In this document: piece by piece, positions 23,959 through 32,768 of the stretch | Position numbering within the stretch: position 1 is the stretch's first letter | Layout of the letters: every line of letters begins with the position of its first letter | Assembly (NCBI GenBank): GCA_947462535.1 | Contig: CANHPN010000002.1 | Location: 62,001-126,000 of the forward strand | DNA length: 64,000 nt | Direction of reading: 5' to 3' | Source: Akkermansiaceae bacterium | GTDB taxonomy: Bacteria > Verrucomicrobiota > Verrucomicrobiia > Verrucomicrobiales > Akkermansiaceae | Notes under the pieces: generated by a model | Database searches by the model: none | The model's input: only the letters and a program-made list of their open reading frames with translations | Told to the model about the DNA's origin: nothing | Translations under genes and position numbers: made by a program

Positions 23959-25848
23959 ATGTTTCGATACCCCAAGTGCTACGATGTGATTGTGATCGGT
24001 GCTGGCCATGCCGGCGTCGAAGCCGCGATGGCGGCCGCCCGCCTCGGTGCTGAGGTGGCCGTGCTGACCCAGAATTTGGACACCATCGGCCAGATGTCGT
24101 GCAATCCGGCAATCGGCGGACTCGCCAAGGGCCATATGGTCCGCGAGATCGACGCTCTCGGTGGAATCATGGGCTTGAACACCGACGCTACCGGCATCCA
24201 GTGGCGGATGTTGAACGCCTCGAAAGGCCCGTCGGTGCGCGCACCCCGGGCGCAATGCGACAAGAAAGCTTACCAGTTCCGGATGAAGCGCGAAATCGAG
24301 GCGATGCCCGGCGTGGAGATTCACCAAGGCAACGTGGCGGACCTCCTGGTGGAGAACGACCGGATCACGGGCGTCACGACCTCGCTCGGAATGCAGATTT
24401 CCGGCAAGTCCGTCATCCTCAGCGCCGGGACTTTCATGGGCGGGCTGATGCACGTCGGCCTGAAAAATGAGAAAGGCGGCCGGATGGGGGACGCGACCTC
24501 GAATGTCTCTGAAGCACTGAAACGCCTCGGCTTCGAGGTCGAGCGTTTCAAAACCGGCACGCCCTGCCGTCTGAATGGCCGCTCCATCGATTTCTCCCGC
24601 TGCGAGCGGCAGGAGGGCGACACGCCCGTGCCGAAGTTCAGTTTCATGGCCAACACCCTGCAAAAAGGGAAAGACGACATCTTCACGCTCAACTCGTGGG
24701 GCGACCCGCTGTTCCACGTGGAACAAATGCCGTGCTGGATCACCTACACCAATCCCACGACCCACGCCATCATCGCCGCGAATCTCCACCAATCGCCGAT
24801 GTATTGCGGAGTGATCGAGGGCGTCGGCCCACGCTACTGCCCGTCGATCGAGGACAAGATCGTGCGCTTTGCAGAAAAGGAACGTCACCAGGTATTCCTC
24901 GAACCGGAAGGCCGTCACACGCTGGAATACTACGTGAACGGCGTTTCCACCTCGCTGCCCTACGAGGTGCAGCTCGAATTCCTGCAATCCATCGTCGGTC
25001 TGGAGAAATGCGAGATTCTTCGCCCCGGCTACGCGGTTGAGTATGATTACTGCCCGCCCACCCAACTTCGATCCACCTTGGAAACCAAGCGGGTGGATGG
25101 CCTTTATTTCGCCGGGCAAATCAACGGCACCTCCGGTTACGAGGAAGCGGCGGGGCAGGGGCTCATCGCCGGAGCGAACGCGGCCCTCAAAGCGCTCGGA
25201 AAACCCGAGTTCATTCTCGGCCGCGACGAAGCCTATCTCGGCGTGATGGTGGACGACCTCGTCACCCGCGGCTGCACCGAGCCTTACCGCATGTTCACGA
25301 GTCGGGCGGAATACCGCTTGCTCCTCCGCCAGGACAACGCCGACATCCGCCTCACCCCGAAAGCCGCGGAAATCGGCCTGGCGAGAGGAGAGCGCGTCCG
25401 CAGGGTGCAGGAAAAACTCGTGGGTCTTGATAAAGCAGAGTCCTTCATTCGTCAGGCGGTGCATGAAGGTGTCAAGCTCGACCAATGGTTCCGCCGCAGT
25501 GAAAACTCATGGGAAACCTTGCCTGAATCGTTGCTCGCGGAGTTCCACCCGGACCTTTGGCCGTTGATCGAGACGAATTTCAAATACGAAGGCCACCTCG
25601 GCCGCCAGCAAATCCAGATCGACCGGATGTCGCGCCAGGAGGGAAAACGGCTACCCGAAGACCTCGATTATAAGACGATCCACGGCCTGAAAAAGGAAGC
25701 TCAAGTCCGTTTCACCGAAATCCGCCCAGCCACCCTCGGCCAAGCCGGCCGCATCCCCGGCATCACCCCTGCAGATCTGGCGATGCTGCTTGTCTGGCTC
25801 GAAAAACTCGGCCGCGAGGAAACTACCGCCGCCGTTGAGGAAGCATGA
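23959..25848 (+). CDS. mnmG: tRNA uridine-5-carboxymethylaminomethyl(34) synthesis enzyme
   Basis: 629 residues, the usual length. The FAD motif [15 protein letters not shown] (9-23) opens the protein. Family signatures include [46 protein letters not shown] and the C-terminal helical segment. With MnmE it installs the cmnm5 group on wobble uridine of tRNAs. A perfect parS-like palindrome lies inside the coding region (24710-24725). The ATG is not preceded by a Shine-Dalgarno sequence. The stop overlaps the start of a decayed phosphotransferase gene (ATGATG). Confidence 0.97.
   Translation: MFRYPKCYDVIVIGAGHAGVEAAMAAARLGAEVAVLTQNLDTIGQMSCNPAIGGLAKGHMVREIDALGGIMGLNTDATGIQWRMLNASKGPSVRAPRAQCDKKAYQFRMKREIEAMPGVEIHQGNVADLLVENDRITGVTTSLGMQISGKSVILSAGTFMGGLMHVGLKNEKGGRMGDATSNVSEALKRLGFEVERFKTGTPCRLNGRSIDFSRCERQEGDTPVPKFSFMANTLQKGKDDIFTLNSWGDPLFHVEQMPCWITYTNPTTHAIIAANLHQSPMYCGVIEGVGPRYCPSIEDKIVRFAEKERHQVFLEPEGRHTLEYYVNGVSTSLPYEVQLEFLQSIVGLEKCEILRPGYAVEYDYCPPTQLRSTLETKRVDGLYFAGQINGTSGYEEAAGQGLIAGANAALKALGKPEFILGRDEAYLGVMVDDLVTRGCTEPYRMFTSRAEYRLLLRQDNADIRLTPKAAEIGLARGERVRRVQEKLVGLDKAESFIRQAVHEGVKLDQWFRRSENSWETLPESLLAEFHPDLWPLIETNFKYEGHLGRQQIQIDRMSRQEGKRLPEDLDYKTIHGLKKEAQVRFTEIRPATLGQAGRIPGITPADLAMLLVWLEKLGREETTAAVEEA
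24710..24725. other. parS-like site, perfect palindrome
   Basis: TGTTCCACGTGGAACA is a perfect 16-bp palindrome matching the chromosomal parS consensus for ParB. It is inside mnmG, where it encodes the Leu-Phe-His-Val-Glu-Gln stretch. Chromosomal parS sites typically cluster near the replication origin and are often within or near mnmG (gidA). Confidence 0.8.
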
Positions 25849-26247
25849 TGCCTGAGATCGATCTTCCCATCCGCGCCGCGACGGAAACCGCCGCCGCACA
25901 CGGGGTCATCCCGGACCGCTGCGATATCCTGCAAAATGGCAGCACGCTGGTTCGCCGGCTCTCGGAAACACTGGTCGCCCGGTCCGCACGAGCACCTGGG
26001 CTACAAGCTCAATTTCTGGCAATACGTCACCGCCATCGATTCCGAGGCGGATCCTGCTGCGGCCGGAACGACGCTTCATCACTGTCACGAAATCCTACGG
26101 TCTTTTACCGGTCCGCTTTCAGAGCTCGCCATCCTCACCGAGAGCCTGACCGTAATGGAAACCCTGGCGCGGCGCGGACTTTTCCTCCCGTCCACGCTGC
26201 GGTTGCTGGAGAAATATTCACCGTTGCCGCCGAATGGCAGCAGGTAG
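25845..26247 (+). pseudogene. Frameshifted phosphotransferase-like gene
   Basis: The ATG at 25845 overlaps the mnmG stop codon. The first frame reads LPIRAATETAAAHGVIPDRC and NGSTLVRRLSETLVAR, like the N-terminal lobe of an aminoglycoside-phosphotransferase-fold kinase. The text then continues in another frame from about 25936: GPHEHLGYKLNFWQYVTAID, HHCHEILRSFTGPLSELAIL and LTVMETLARRGLF. The catalytic HGDxxxxN and Asp-phosphate regions are absent. It is a decayed gene, formerly co-transcribed with mnmG. The substrate is unknown. Confidence 0.6.
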
Positions 26248-26501
26248 CGCTTACGGCCTGCGACGCCCAACTGACGGTCGTGCTGGGGACTAATCCGAGC
26301 CAAGCCGAAATGCGGGTGAAGGAATTGCTGGCCGAGCGACTCAAGGAGCGCGCGGGCATCGCCCTGACGGACTCAGCCGATCAGTCTAAGTTTCGTCTCG
26401 TGATCGGGACCGCGGCATCCAACGGCAAAATCAAGGTATTCGCCACCACTCACAAGGAGGTCGCAGCGCTGGGTGCGGACGGACATGTCATTGCGGTGTA
26501 A
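26225..26501 (+). pseudogene. Remnant of a glycosidase-type N-terminal domain
   Basis: The frame reads VAAEWQQVALTACDAQLTVV, VLGTNPSQAEMRVKELLAER, SADQSKFRLVIGTAASNGKI and ALGADGHVIAV, then stops. This is the small alpha/beta domain found before the catalytic barrel of several secreted glycosidases and DUF4838-type proteins (for example the GH67-like N-terminal domain), where LVIGTAASN and the final GHVI are typical. The signal peptide and the catalytic part are missing. The origin as a fragment of a longer gene is an inference. Confidence 0.5.
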
Positions 26502-26658
26502 CCGGGGAAAACGGAGCTATACATCGCGGGTCAAAATGACAGCCCTCGTCAAGCCGACGATGGAATTCGTCTGAAGGATTCTCCGAGACGCCTGTGCTTG
26601 TTGAACACGGTGGTGACGCTGATCTTAAATTGCGCACCCCCCCTATGGAATCGGGCTG

Positions 26659-27474
26659 TCAGCGAGCTGGGGGATTGGCGGGTGGCTCGACGTGCGGGCG
26701 GAGGCGCAAGATGACCTTGGAGTTGAGAGGGGGGAGTTTCTCGCCATCGGCCTGCCACATCCGCAGGCTGTCGGCCTGGTCGTGGACGCCCGGCAGGCAG
26801 AGCAGTTCGTCGCCGAAGGTGGCGATGGAGATCACGTTGCCGGTCTGGTCACAGAGGTAATCGCGCGGGCCTTTATTGTCCCCGTTGAGGACGGAGCCGG
26901 CAAACAGGAAGGTATGGGTTGGAAATTTCTCGCGCTTGGCACCTTCCGCAGGTTGGACTTCCGCTGTGTATCCGCCCTGCTCGGCCTGCGTGATGAAGTC
27001 GCTGATCGGGCGCTCCGTTTCCTTGCCCTTGGCATCCTTGATGAGTAGGAAAACGTCCACCTCGCCTCCTCTGGGCGGTAGCGACACGAAGCGCGTGCCT
27101 TCTCTATCGTACATCGCGGGATGTCCCGGTTTGGCGCGCAGCAGCAACAGGGCGGTGTGGATATGGCTGGGCTTGGCATCGACCGCGATGATCGCCTCGT
27201 GTTCCTTGCTGTCCTTGGTGCAGGCGATGAGTTCGAGCATACCCTTTACCAGGCAGACACGGGCATCGACGTCCACGGACCACTCCTCGACGTTGATTTT
27301 CACGCCGGGGATGACCAGCTTTTCGAGCGTGGCCCTGAGCTCGGGCGACAGCCTTTCCGCTGCCAGCGCCTTCTTGGCGTAGGCTCCCTGCGGATTTCCG
27401 GCAGCCGGATTTTCCTCGGCGGACAGGGCGAGAGTGATGGAAAGGAGGAGGCAGGCGAGGTTGCGAAGGATCAT
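26659..27474 (-). CDS. Secreted YdjY-like domain protein
   Basis: 271 residues from ATG 27474. The signal peptide MILRNLACLLLSITLALSAE is followed by a helical segment and the YdjY-like domain: VEEWSVDVDARVCLVKGMLE, ACTKDSKEHEAIIAVDAKPS, HTALLLLRAKPGHPA and HTFLFAGSVLNGDNKGPRDY. Proteins of this type are common in Verrucomicrobia and Planctomycetes and have no known biochemical function; the domain may be membrane- or surface-associated. It precedes the carbohydrate locus but is separated from it by about 100 bases, on the same strand. Confidence 0.75.
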   Translation of the reverse strand: MILRNLACLLLSITLALSAEENPAAGNPQGAYAKKALAAERLSPELRATLEKLVIPGVKINVEEWSVDVDARVCLVKGMLELIACTKDSKEHEAIIAVDAKPSHIHTALLLLRAKPGHPAMYDREGTRFVSLPPRGGEVDVFLLIKDAKGKETERPISDFITQAEQGGYTAEVQPAEGAKREKFPTHTFLFAGSVLNGDNKGPRDYLCDQTGNVISIATFGDELLCLPGVHDQADSLRMWQADGEKLPPLNSKVILRLRPHVEPPANPPAR

Positions 27475-27576
27475 GGTGGGGAAATTGTTCGCACGTTCCG
27501 GCTTCAAAGGCAAGGCGCTGGGAGGAGGTTGTTGATGCGACCGGGAGCTCCCGACCCTGACAGAAAACCCCGGATG

Positions 27577-29151
27577 TCAGGCGGAAGCCCCTGAATCCAT
27601 CCGCCGGATTCCCAACGGGTTTGCATCCTGAAGCTCAGCAGGTAGGGCGTCGTCCGGGAAGCTCTGCCAGGCGACCGGGCGGCAGAAGCGATAGATCGCC
27701 ATGGTGCCGACGGAGGTGCTGCGTCCATCCGAGGTCGCCGGGAAAGGTCCACCGTGGACCATGCTGTTGCAGACTTCCACGCCGGTGGGAAAGCCGTTGA
27801 AGATGAGGCGGCCGGCGCGGTTCTGGAGGGCTTGGACGAGACTGGCGAGGGCGGCGAGTTCCTCGGTGGTCCCGTGGACGCTGGCGGTGAGCTGGCCTTC
27901 GAGCTTGGGAATGGAGGCTTCGATCTCAGCTAACGACCCGCGCACGATGAGGGTGGCGGGGCCGAACATTTCACCTTGCAGGGCTTCGTCTTTCAGGAAG
28001 TCGGCGATGGAAACCACGAACACTGCGGGCGCGCCCTGGCCGGGGCCGGCTTGGTTAGTGCTGCGGGCGAGAGTTTCCACTCCCGGCGTGGCGGCAAAGG
28101 TGGCGGTCGAGTCAGCGTAGGACTGGCAGATCGACGCGTTGAGCATCATGCCGGGAGCGCCGGCTTGGACGAGCGACTTGAGCTTCGTTAGAAAAGCGTC
28201 GCCCTTTTCTGCAGGCAGGAAGACGAGGCCCGGATTGGTGCAGAACTGGCCGACGCCGAGCGTAAGCGATCCAAAGAATGCTTCCGCCAGCGCTTCCTCG
28301 CCGCGATCGAGCGCGCCGGGAAGAATGACGACCGGGTTGACCGAGCTCATTTCCGCGTAAACGGGGATAGGCTGCGAGCGGCTGTTAGCAGCAGCCATCA
28401 GGGCGGTGCCGCCGGAGCGCGAGCCGGTGAATCCGACCGCCTGGGTGGCCGGATGCTTCACGACCGCCTGGCCGATGTTGCGTCCGCCGCCGTAAAGCAG
28501 CGAGAAAACGCCCTCCGGCATGCCGGTCGCGCGGGCGGCGCGGATCACGGCCGAGGCCACGATTTCCGCGACGCCGGGATGCGAGGCGTGGGCGATGACC
28601 ACCACCGGACAGCCGGCGGCGAGGGCGGAGGCGGTGTCGCCACCTGCCACCGAGAAGGCGAGCGGGAAATTGCTGGCGCAGAAGACGGCCACCGGACCTA
28701 ACGGGCGCAGCATCGAGCGCAGGTCCACTTTCGGGATCGGTTTCCTATCAGGATCGGCGCGCTCGATGCGGGCATCCACCCACGATCCTTCCTCGATCTG
28801 GCTGGCGAACATCCGGAGCTGGCCGGTGGTGCGGCCGGTCTCGCCGCGGAGGCGGGCTTCCGGCAGGCCGGTTTCCAGCTGGCCGCGTTCGACGATGTCC
28901 TCCACCGCCCCCTCGATCTCAGTGGCGATGGCGCGGAGCAAGCCCGCGCGGGCCACCCCTGATAGGACCGAGTAAGCCGGAAAGGCTGCGGCGGCGAGAA
29001 CCATGGCGCGCTCTACTTCCTCCGGGGTTGCGGAACGGCAGGCGGGCTCCAGTAACAGCCCGGTGCCGGGCTGGACGCCGGAGGCGCAGGTTTCAGTGCC
29101 GGTGGAGCGGGAGTAGCCGATGAAGGAGGTGCCGAGGAGTGGAGTGGTCAT
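27577..29151 (-). CDS. Aldehyde dehydrogenase (NADP+), 2,5-dioxovalerate dehydrogenase type
   Basis: 524 residues from ATG 29151. The catalytic Cys lies in LGVGQFCTNPGLVFLP and the general-base Glu in VYAEMSSVNPVVILPG; FTGSRSGGTALM contacts the coenzyme. This form (GQFCTNPG, long C-terminal part) is typical of the subgroup that oxidises alpha-ketoglutaric semialdehyde or short sugar-derived aldehydes. Its gene is the last of a deoxysugar operon and lies 77 bases after the aldolase, with a two-hairpin repeat between them. The likely substrate in this context is lactaldehyde or another cleavage product; this is inference. Confidence 0.85.
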   Translation of the reverse strand: MTTPLLGTSFIGYSRSTGTETCASGVQPGTGLLLEPACRSATPEEVERAMVLAAAAFPAYSVLSGVARAGLLRAIATEIEGAVEDIVERGQLETGLPEARLRGETGRTTGQLRMFASQIEEGSWVDARIERADPDRKPIPKVDLRSMLRPLGPVAVFCASNFPLAFSVAGGDTASALAAGCPVVVIAHASHPGVAEIVASAVIRAARATGMPEGVFSLLYGGGRNIGQAVVKHPATQAVGFTGSRSGGTALMAAANSRSQPIPVYAEMSSVNPVVILPGALDRGEEALAEAFFGSLTLGVGQFCTNPGLVFLPAEKGDAFLTKLKSLVQAGAPGMMLNASICQSYADSTATFAATPGVETLARSTNQAGPGQGAPAVFVVSIADFLKDEALQGEMFGPATLIVRGSLAEIEASIPKLEGQLTASVHGTTEELAALASLVQALQNRAGRLIFNGFPTGVEVCNSMVHGGPFPATSDGRSTSVGTMAIYRFCRPVAWQSFPDDALPAELQDANPLGIRRMDSGASA

Positions 29152-29175
29152 GGGAGTATGGAAGAGAAGAAATAA

Positions 29176-29226
29176 CAGGGGGCGAGACGCCCCCTGCAGG
29201 GTTTGGAGCAGGGATGCTCCAGCCAC
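29176..29226 (-). repeat. Two-hairpin intergenic repeat, copy B
   Basis: In the plus orientation: CAGGGGGCG-AGA-CGCCCCCTG (29176-29196, 9-bp perfect stem), a 7-base spacer, TGGAGCA-GGGA-TGCTCCA (29204-29221), then GCCAC. It follows the stop codon of the DapA-like gene by two bases and precedes the aldehyde dehydrogenase gene. Layout, orientation and position after a stop codon inside an operon are the same as in copy A at 14051-14102. Confidence 0.75.
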
Positions 29227-29228
29227 GG

Positions 29229-30134
29229 TCAGAGTGCCGGCGCGGTGGCCAGGGCTTTCTCGATGATGGCGGTGGCTTCGGCAAGCTCGGCGCCGACGAG
29301 TTCGAGACGCGGCGGGCGGACGCGGTTGTTGCCGAGCTTGCCACCGGTGGCGAGGTTCTGTTGGAGCTTGATGAGCTGGACGAACTTGACGACGGTGTCC
29401 ATGCGGAGCATCGGCAGCATCCAGTGATAGATCGGCATTGCCTCCTCAATACGGCCGGTGGTGCCGAGTTCGAAAAGCTTCACGTTGTAGGCCGGGAAGG
29501 CGTCGCCCACGCCGGTGATCCAGAACTTCGCGCCCATGGCGAAGCCTTCGAGCGCGCAGTCGTCCACGCCCACGCCGAGAACGACACGGTCTCCGCAGAC
29601 TTCGCGGATGCCGGCGATGCGGCGCGCGTCGGTGGAGGATTCTTTGACGGCTTCCACGTTCGGCAGCTCGTCGGCGAGCTCTTTGATGTGGGCCGGGATG
29701 AAGTCGGTTTTGTAGGCGACGGGATTGTTATAAATGATGCATGGCAGGTCGGTGGCACTGATGACGGCGGTCATGTGGGCCTTCATTTCGCGCCAGTCGG
29801 ACGAGTAGAGATAGGGCGGCAGCACCATCAGGCCGCGGCAGCCGTTGTCCTTGGCGGCTTTGGCGAGATCGACGGCTTCCTTGGTAGAAAGCGCGGCGAT
29901 GCCGGGAATGATCGGGGTGTCAGGCAAGGCGGCGACGTAGGTTTTCTGTAACGCGACCTTCTCGTCGAACGACAGCGTGGCACCCTCGCCGAGCGAGCCG
30001 TGGACGACGATGGCGGAGCAGCCGTGCTCGATGAGCCATTGGCCGTGCTCGGCCATGATGCCGTGGTCGATGCTGAGGTCTGCGTTGAACTGGGTCAGTG
30101 TGGCGGGCATGACGCCCTTCCATTGGATACTCAT
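29229..30134 (-). CDS. DapA-family aldolase/dehydratase, probable sugar-acid aldolase
   Basis: 301 residues with the class I aldolase fold of the dihydrodipicolinate synthase/NAL family: GSLGE at 46-50, Tyr135 in IIYNNPVAY and Schiff-base Lys164 in EAVKESSTD. The enzyme should cleave or dehydrate a 2-keto-3-deoxy sugar acid. In the deoxysugar operon it most plausibly cleaves 2-keto-3-deoxyfuconate into pyruvate and lactaldehyde. This role is inferred from neighbours; the sequence alone only shows the family. The start ATG has no ribosome binding site; the stop is followed immediately by repeat copy B. Confidence 0.85.
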   Translation of the reverse strand: MSIQWKGVMPATLTQFNADLSIDHGIMAEHGQWLIEHGCSAIVVHGSLGEGATLSFDEKVALQKTYVAALPDTPIIPGIAALSTKEAVDLAKAAKDNGCRGLMVLPPYLYSSDWREMKAHMTAVISATDLPCIIYNNPVAYKTDFIPAHIKELADELPNVEAVKESSTDARRIAGIREVCGDRVVLGVGVDDCALEGFAMGAKFWITGVGDAFPAYNVKLFELGTTGRIEEAMPIYHWMLPMLRMDTVVKFVQLIKLQQNLATGGKLGNNRVRPPRLELVGAELAEATAIIEKALATAPAL

Positions 30135-30180
30135 AGTGGTGTTGATGTTGGTTAGGAGAAGGTTAAAAACGAACGTGATA

Positions 30181-31908
30181 TTAATTGTTAGATGAAGCCG
30201 GCTTTTGCGGTGTGAGTGCGAAAACCAACATCATGCAGAAGAACAAGGTGTTGAGAAGAAGGCCGACCGAGAAATGCAGGATGGTGGTGATTACCAGGAT
30301 CACGGACAAGGGAATCAGAAACGCCTTCACCCAAAAGCTTCCCCGCGTGTTGAAGGAATGCCCGGGATTTTTTTCCGAAGCGGAAATGACGTGGTTGTAT
30401 AGGAACAACGCGCACAACGACCCGAGGCCGATCGCGCCGAAAAGATACCAGAGCGAGTAGGGTTCGTAGGTATTCCAGAGCACCTGCCGGGCTTGGAATG
30501 AATTCATGCCCAGTTTTTCATGGAAGAACGGCAGCAGATCGGCTTTCGAAATCGCATCCACCTGCGCCTTGTCCAAATTCATTTTATCCACCAGATAGCG
30601 TCGGGCGAGGACCACCTTGTCGCAGTTGTTCTCGTAGTAGTGGCCGGCGATGATCGAGCCGATCGACGCGCCGATGCCGACGGTGAAGTTGGAGTAGCCC
30701 ATGTACTGCCCTTTTTTGCCTTCCGGCGCGATGCGGGACAGGTAGCCCAGATTGCTGGGCGCGGCGGTCATCTCGCCGACTGAATACAAACCGATGCAGA
30801 GGAGGATCCACCAGCCGCTCATCGATCCGGTAAGACAGAAGATCGCGATGATCGTGAAGATAATGCCAGCGATGATGCCGGGGAGCGGCTTGAATTTGCC
30901 GGTGAAATAGCCCGCGACGAAGGCAAAGAGGCTGATTAGAAGCGCGTTGAAATTGAGAATCCACTCCTGAGGGAGATTGCCGTCTTGAACCACGGGCACG
31001 CGCGTCTCGCCAATGATACTTCTGAGGAAATTCGCGGCATCACGCGAGTCCACCCAGTCGTCGATGAAGTTCGGCAGGATATCAAAGAACTGCTGGTTCA
31101 TGAGCCAGAATCCGCAGAAGGCGATGGTGTAGAAAAACAGCCTGGGTTCTAGCAGGCCGCGGACGGAATCCAGCAGCATCCGTCCGGGACCCGGCAGCTC
31201 GATGTCCTTGTGGTGTTTGTGAGCCGGTTCTTCAAAAAAGAACAGCGGGATGAAGTTGAGGGCGATCGCTCCCGAGCAGGCGAGGAAGACGTATTCGTAA
31301 TCGAGGACGCGCAGGTATCCTGCCAGCAACGGTCCGACGAAACCGCCGATGTTGACCATCTGATAGAAAAGCCCCCAGCCGAGGGCGGTGGTTTTCTCGG
31401 TCACCCGGTTGGCGATGAGCCCCTGCACCCCGGGTTTGAAGATGGCCGTGCCCAAGGCGAGGAACAAAAGGCCGAGAGTGAAAATCTCGTAGGCGTGGTC
31501 GGCTTTCAGCGGGCGGGCTTCAGCCAGCGGCATGCCGCAAAGCATCTCAGACAGCGGAACCGTGAACCCCATGATCAGGTAACCGATGATCTTGAGGATC
31601 GTGGACGCCGCGATGTTGACCTTGTAGCCATAACGGTCGGCGAATCCTCCTGAGAGGATGGGCACGAAGGATTGAATCACGAGGGCGAAAGCGAAGATGT
31701 TCCCCTTTTCGATCTGCGTGAGTTCCGGCCCGCCCTTACCTAAGGAATCCACCATGAACACCGGCAGCATCACCCGCACGCCGTAGTAGGCGAAGCGTTC
31801 GATCAACTCCATCCAGTTGCACCACCAGTAGGTACCATCGAACGACTTGAGCTGCGCCATGAACGGCATTGGAGGGTCGCCGGAGGAGGAATCGGATTCT
31901 GGTTTCAT
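30181..31908 (-). CDS. POT/PTR-like MFS transporter
   Basis: 575 residues with about 12-14 membrane helices. The N-terminal motif WMELIERFAYYGVRVMLP resembles the ERFSYYG motif of proton-coupled oligopeptide transporters, and FKPGVQGLIANRV and GYSNFTVGIGAS fit the POT/MFS family. It is embedded between the aldolase and the lactonase genes and is likely to import the sugar, an oligosaccharide or a peptide product. The substrate is not shown by the sequence. A long loop (about 350-400) between helices 7 and 8 is unusual. Confidence 0.8.
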   Translation of the reverse strand: MKPESDSSSGDPPMPFMAQLKSFDGTYWWCNWMELIERFAYYGVRVMLPVFMVDSLGKGGPELTQIEKGNIFAFALVIQSFVPILSGGFADRYGYKVNIAASTILKIIGYLIMGFTVPLSEMLCGMPLAEARPLKADHAYEIFTLGLLFLALGTAIFKPGVQGLIANRVTEKTTALGWGLFYQMVNIGGFVGPLLAGYLRVLDYEYVFLACSGAIALNFIPLFFFEEPAHKHHKDIELPGPGRMLLDSVRGLLEPRLFFYTIAFCGFWLMNQQFFDILPNFIDDWVDSRDAANFLRSIIGETRVPVVQDGNLPQEWILNFNALLISLFAFVAGYFTGKFKPLPGIIAGIIFTIIAIFCLTGSMSGWWILLCIGLYSVGEMTAAPSNLGYLSRIAPEGKKGQYMGYSNFTVGIGASIGSIIAGHYYENNCDKVVLARRYLVDKMNLDKAQVDAISKADLLPFFHEKLGMNSFQARQVLWNTYEPYSLWYLFGAIGLGSLCALFLYNHVISASEKNPGHSFNTRGSFWVKAFLIPLSVILVITTILHFSVGLLLNTLFFCMMLVFALTPQKPASSNN

Positions 31909-31920
31909 GGATCGGGAAAA

Positions 31921-32760
31921 TCAGGAGTTCGGGATTTGATAGACGCGCGCCGCGTTGCCGCCCCAGAAAGCAGCTTGTTCGGCGGGACCCAGGGATTTCG
32001 TGAGCTCGGCGCAGATTTTCGTCCATTCGGCGTGGCTGGAGCGGAGCAGGCAGACCGGCCAGTCGGAGCCGAACATCACGCGTTGCGGGCCGAAGGCTTC
32101 ACACACCGTTTCGAAATACGGTCGTAACAAATCGATGTCCCATTGTTCGCCGCGCACTTCGGTGAGCATTCCGGAGACCTTGCAGCTGACGTTTTTGCGC
32201 TTGGCCAGCTCGTGGATGCCGGCGGCCCACTCGGAGTCGAAGTTTCCGGCTGCGATGCGCGGCTTGGCGATGTGATCGACGACAAACGGCTGGCAGGGAT
32301 GCATGTCCGCGAACCGGATCGTCTGCGGCAGGTGCTTCCAGAAAATCAGGATGTCGTAAACGAGCCCGTATTTAGCGAGATTGCGGATGCCCTCATTGAA
32401 GTCGGGGCGGAGGATGAAGTCGTCGTCCGGCTCGTCATGCACGACGTGGCGCACGCCTGATAACTTCGGGTGCGCGGCGAACTTTTCAAGCCACGGTTCG
32501 CCGCCGTTCTCGCACAGTGGTACCCAGCCGACCACCGCCTTGATGCGCGGGTTGGCCTCGGCGATCGCGAGCAGGAAATCCGTTTCACCGGTCATCTGGC
32601 GGGCTTGGACGGCGACGCTGCCATCGATCCCGGATTCATCGAGCGCGGCGTTGAGATCGGCGGAAAGGAAGTCGCGGCGGATCGCGGCGTGGGCCTCGCC
32701 CATCCAGACGTAGTCGGTGTCGTTGATCGCCCAGAGGTGGTGGTGGCTGTCGATTTTCAT
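31921..32760 (-). CDS. Amidohydrolase-family sugar lactonase (L-fuconolactonase type)
   Basis: 279 residues of the Amidohydro_2 type: MKIDSHHHLW supplies the first metal ligands, YVWMGEAHAAIRRDF and SVAVQARQMTGETDFLL follow, and CKVSGMLTEV and FGSDWPVCLL (with the Asp ligand) complete the barrel. L-fucono- and L-rhamnono-lactonases belong to this group and the operon supports that role: it would open the lactone made by the aldo/keto reductase. The stop overlaps nothing; the gap to the next gene upstream is 8 bases. Confidence 0.85.
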   Translation of the reverse strand: MKIDSHHHLWAINDTDYVWMGEAHAAIRRDFLSADLNAALDESGIDGSVAVQARQMTGETDFLLAIAEANPRIKAVVGWVPLCENGGEPWLEKFAAHPKLSGVRHVVHDEPDDDFILRPDFNEGIRNLAKYGLVYDILIFWKHLPQTIRFADMHPCQPFVVDHIAKPRIAAGNFDSEWAAGIHELAKRKNVSCKVSGMLTEVRGEQWDIDLLRPYFETVCEAFGPQRVMFGSDWPVCLLRSSHAEWTKICAELTKSLGPAEQAAFWGGNAARVYQIPNS

Positions 32761-32768
32761 GCTTCAAA

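Noticed and set aside
23761-25485. A 574-codon minus-strand frame antisense to mnmG
   Set aside because: mnmG is unmistakable; the antisense frame has no recognisable domain and composition typical of a codon shadow.
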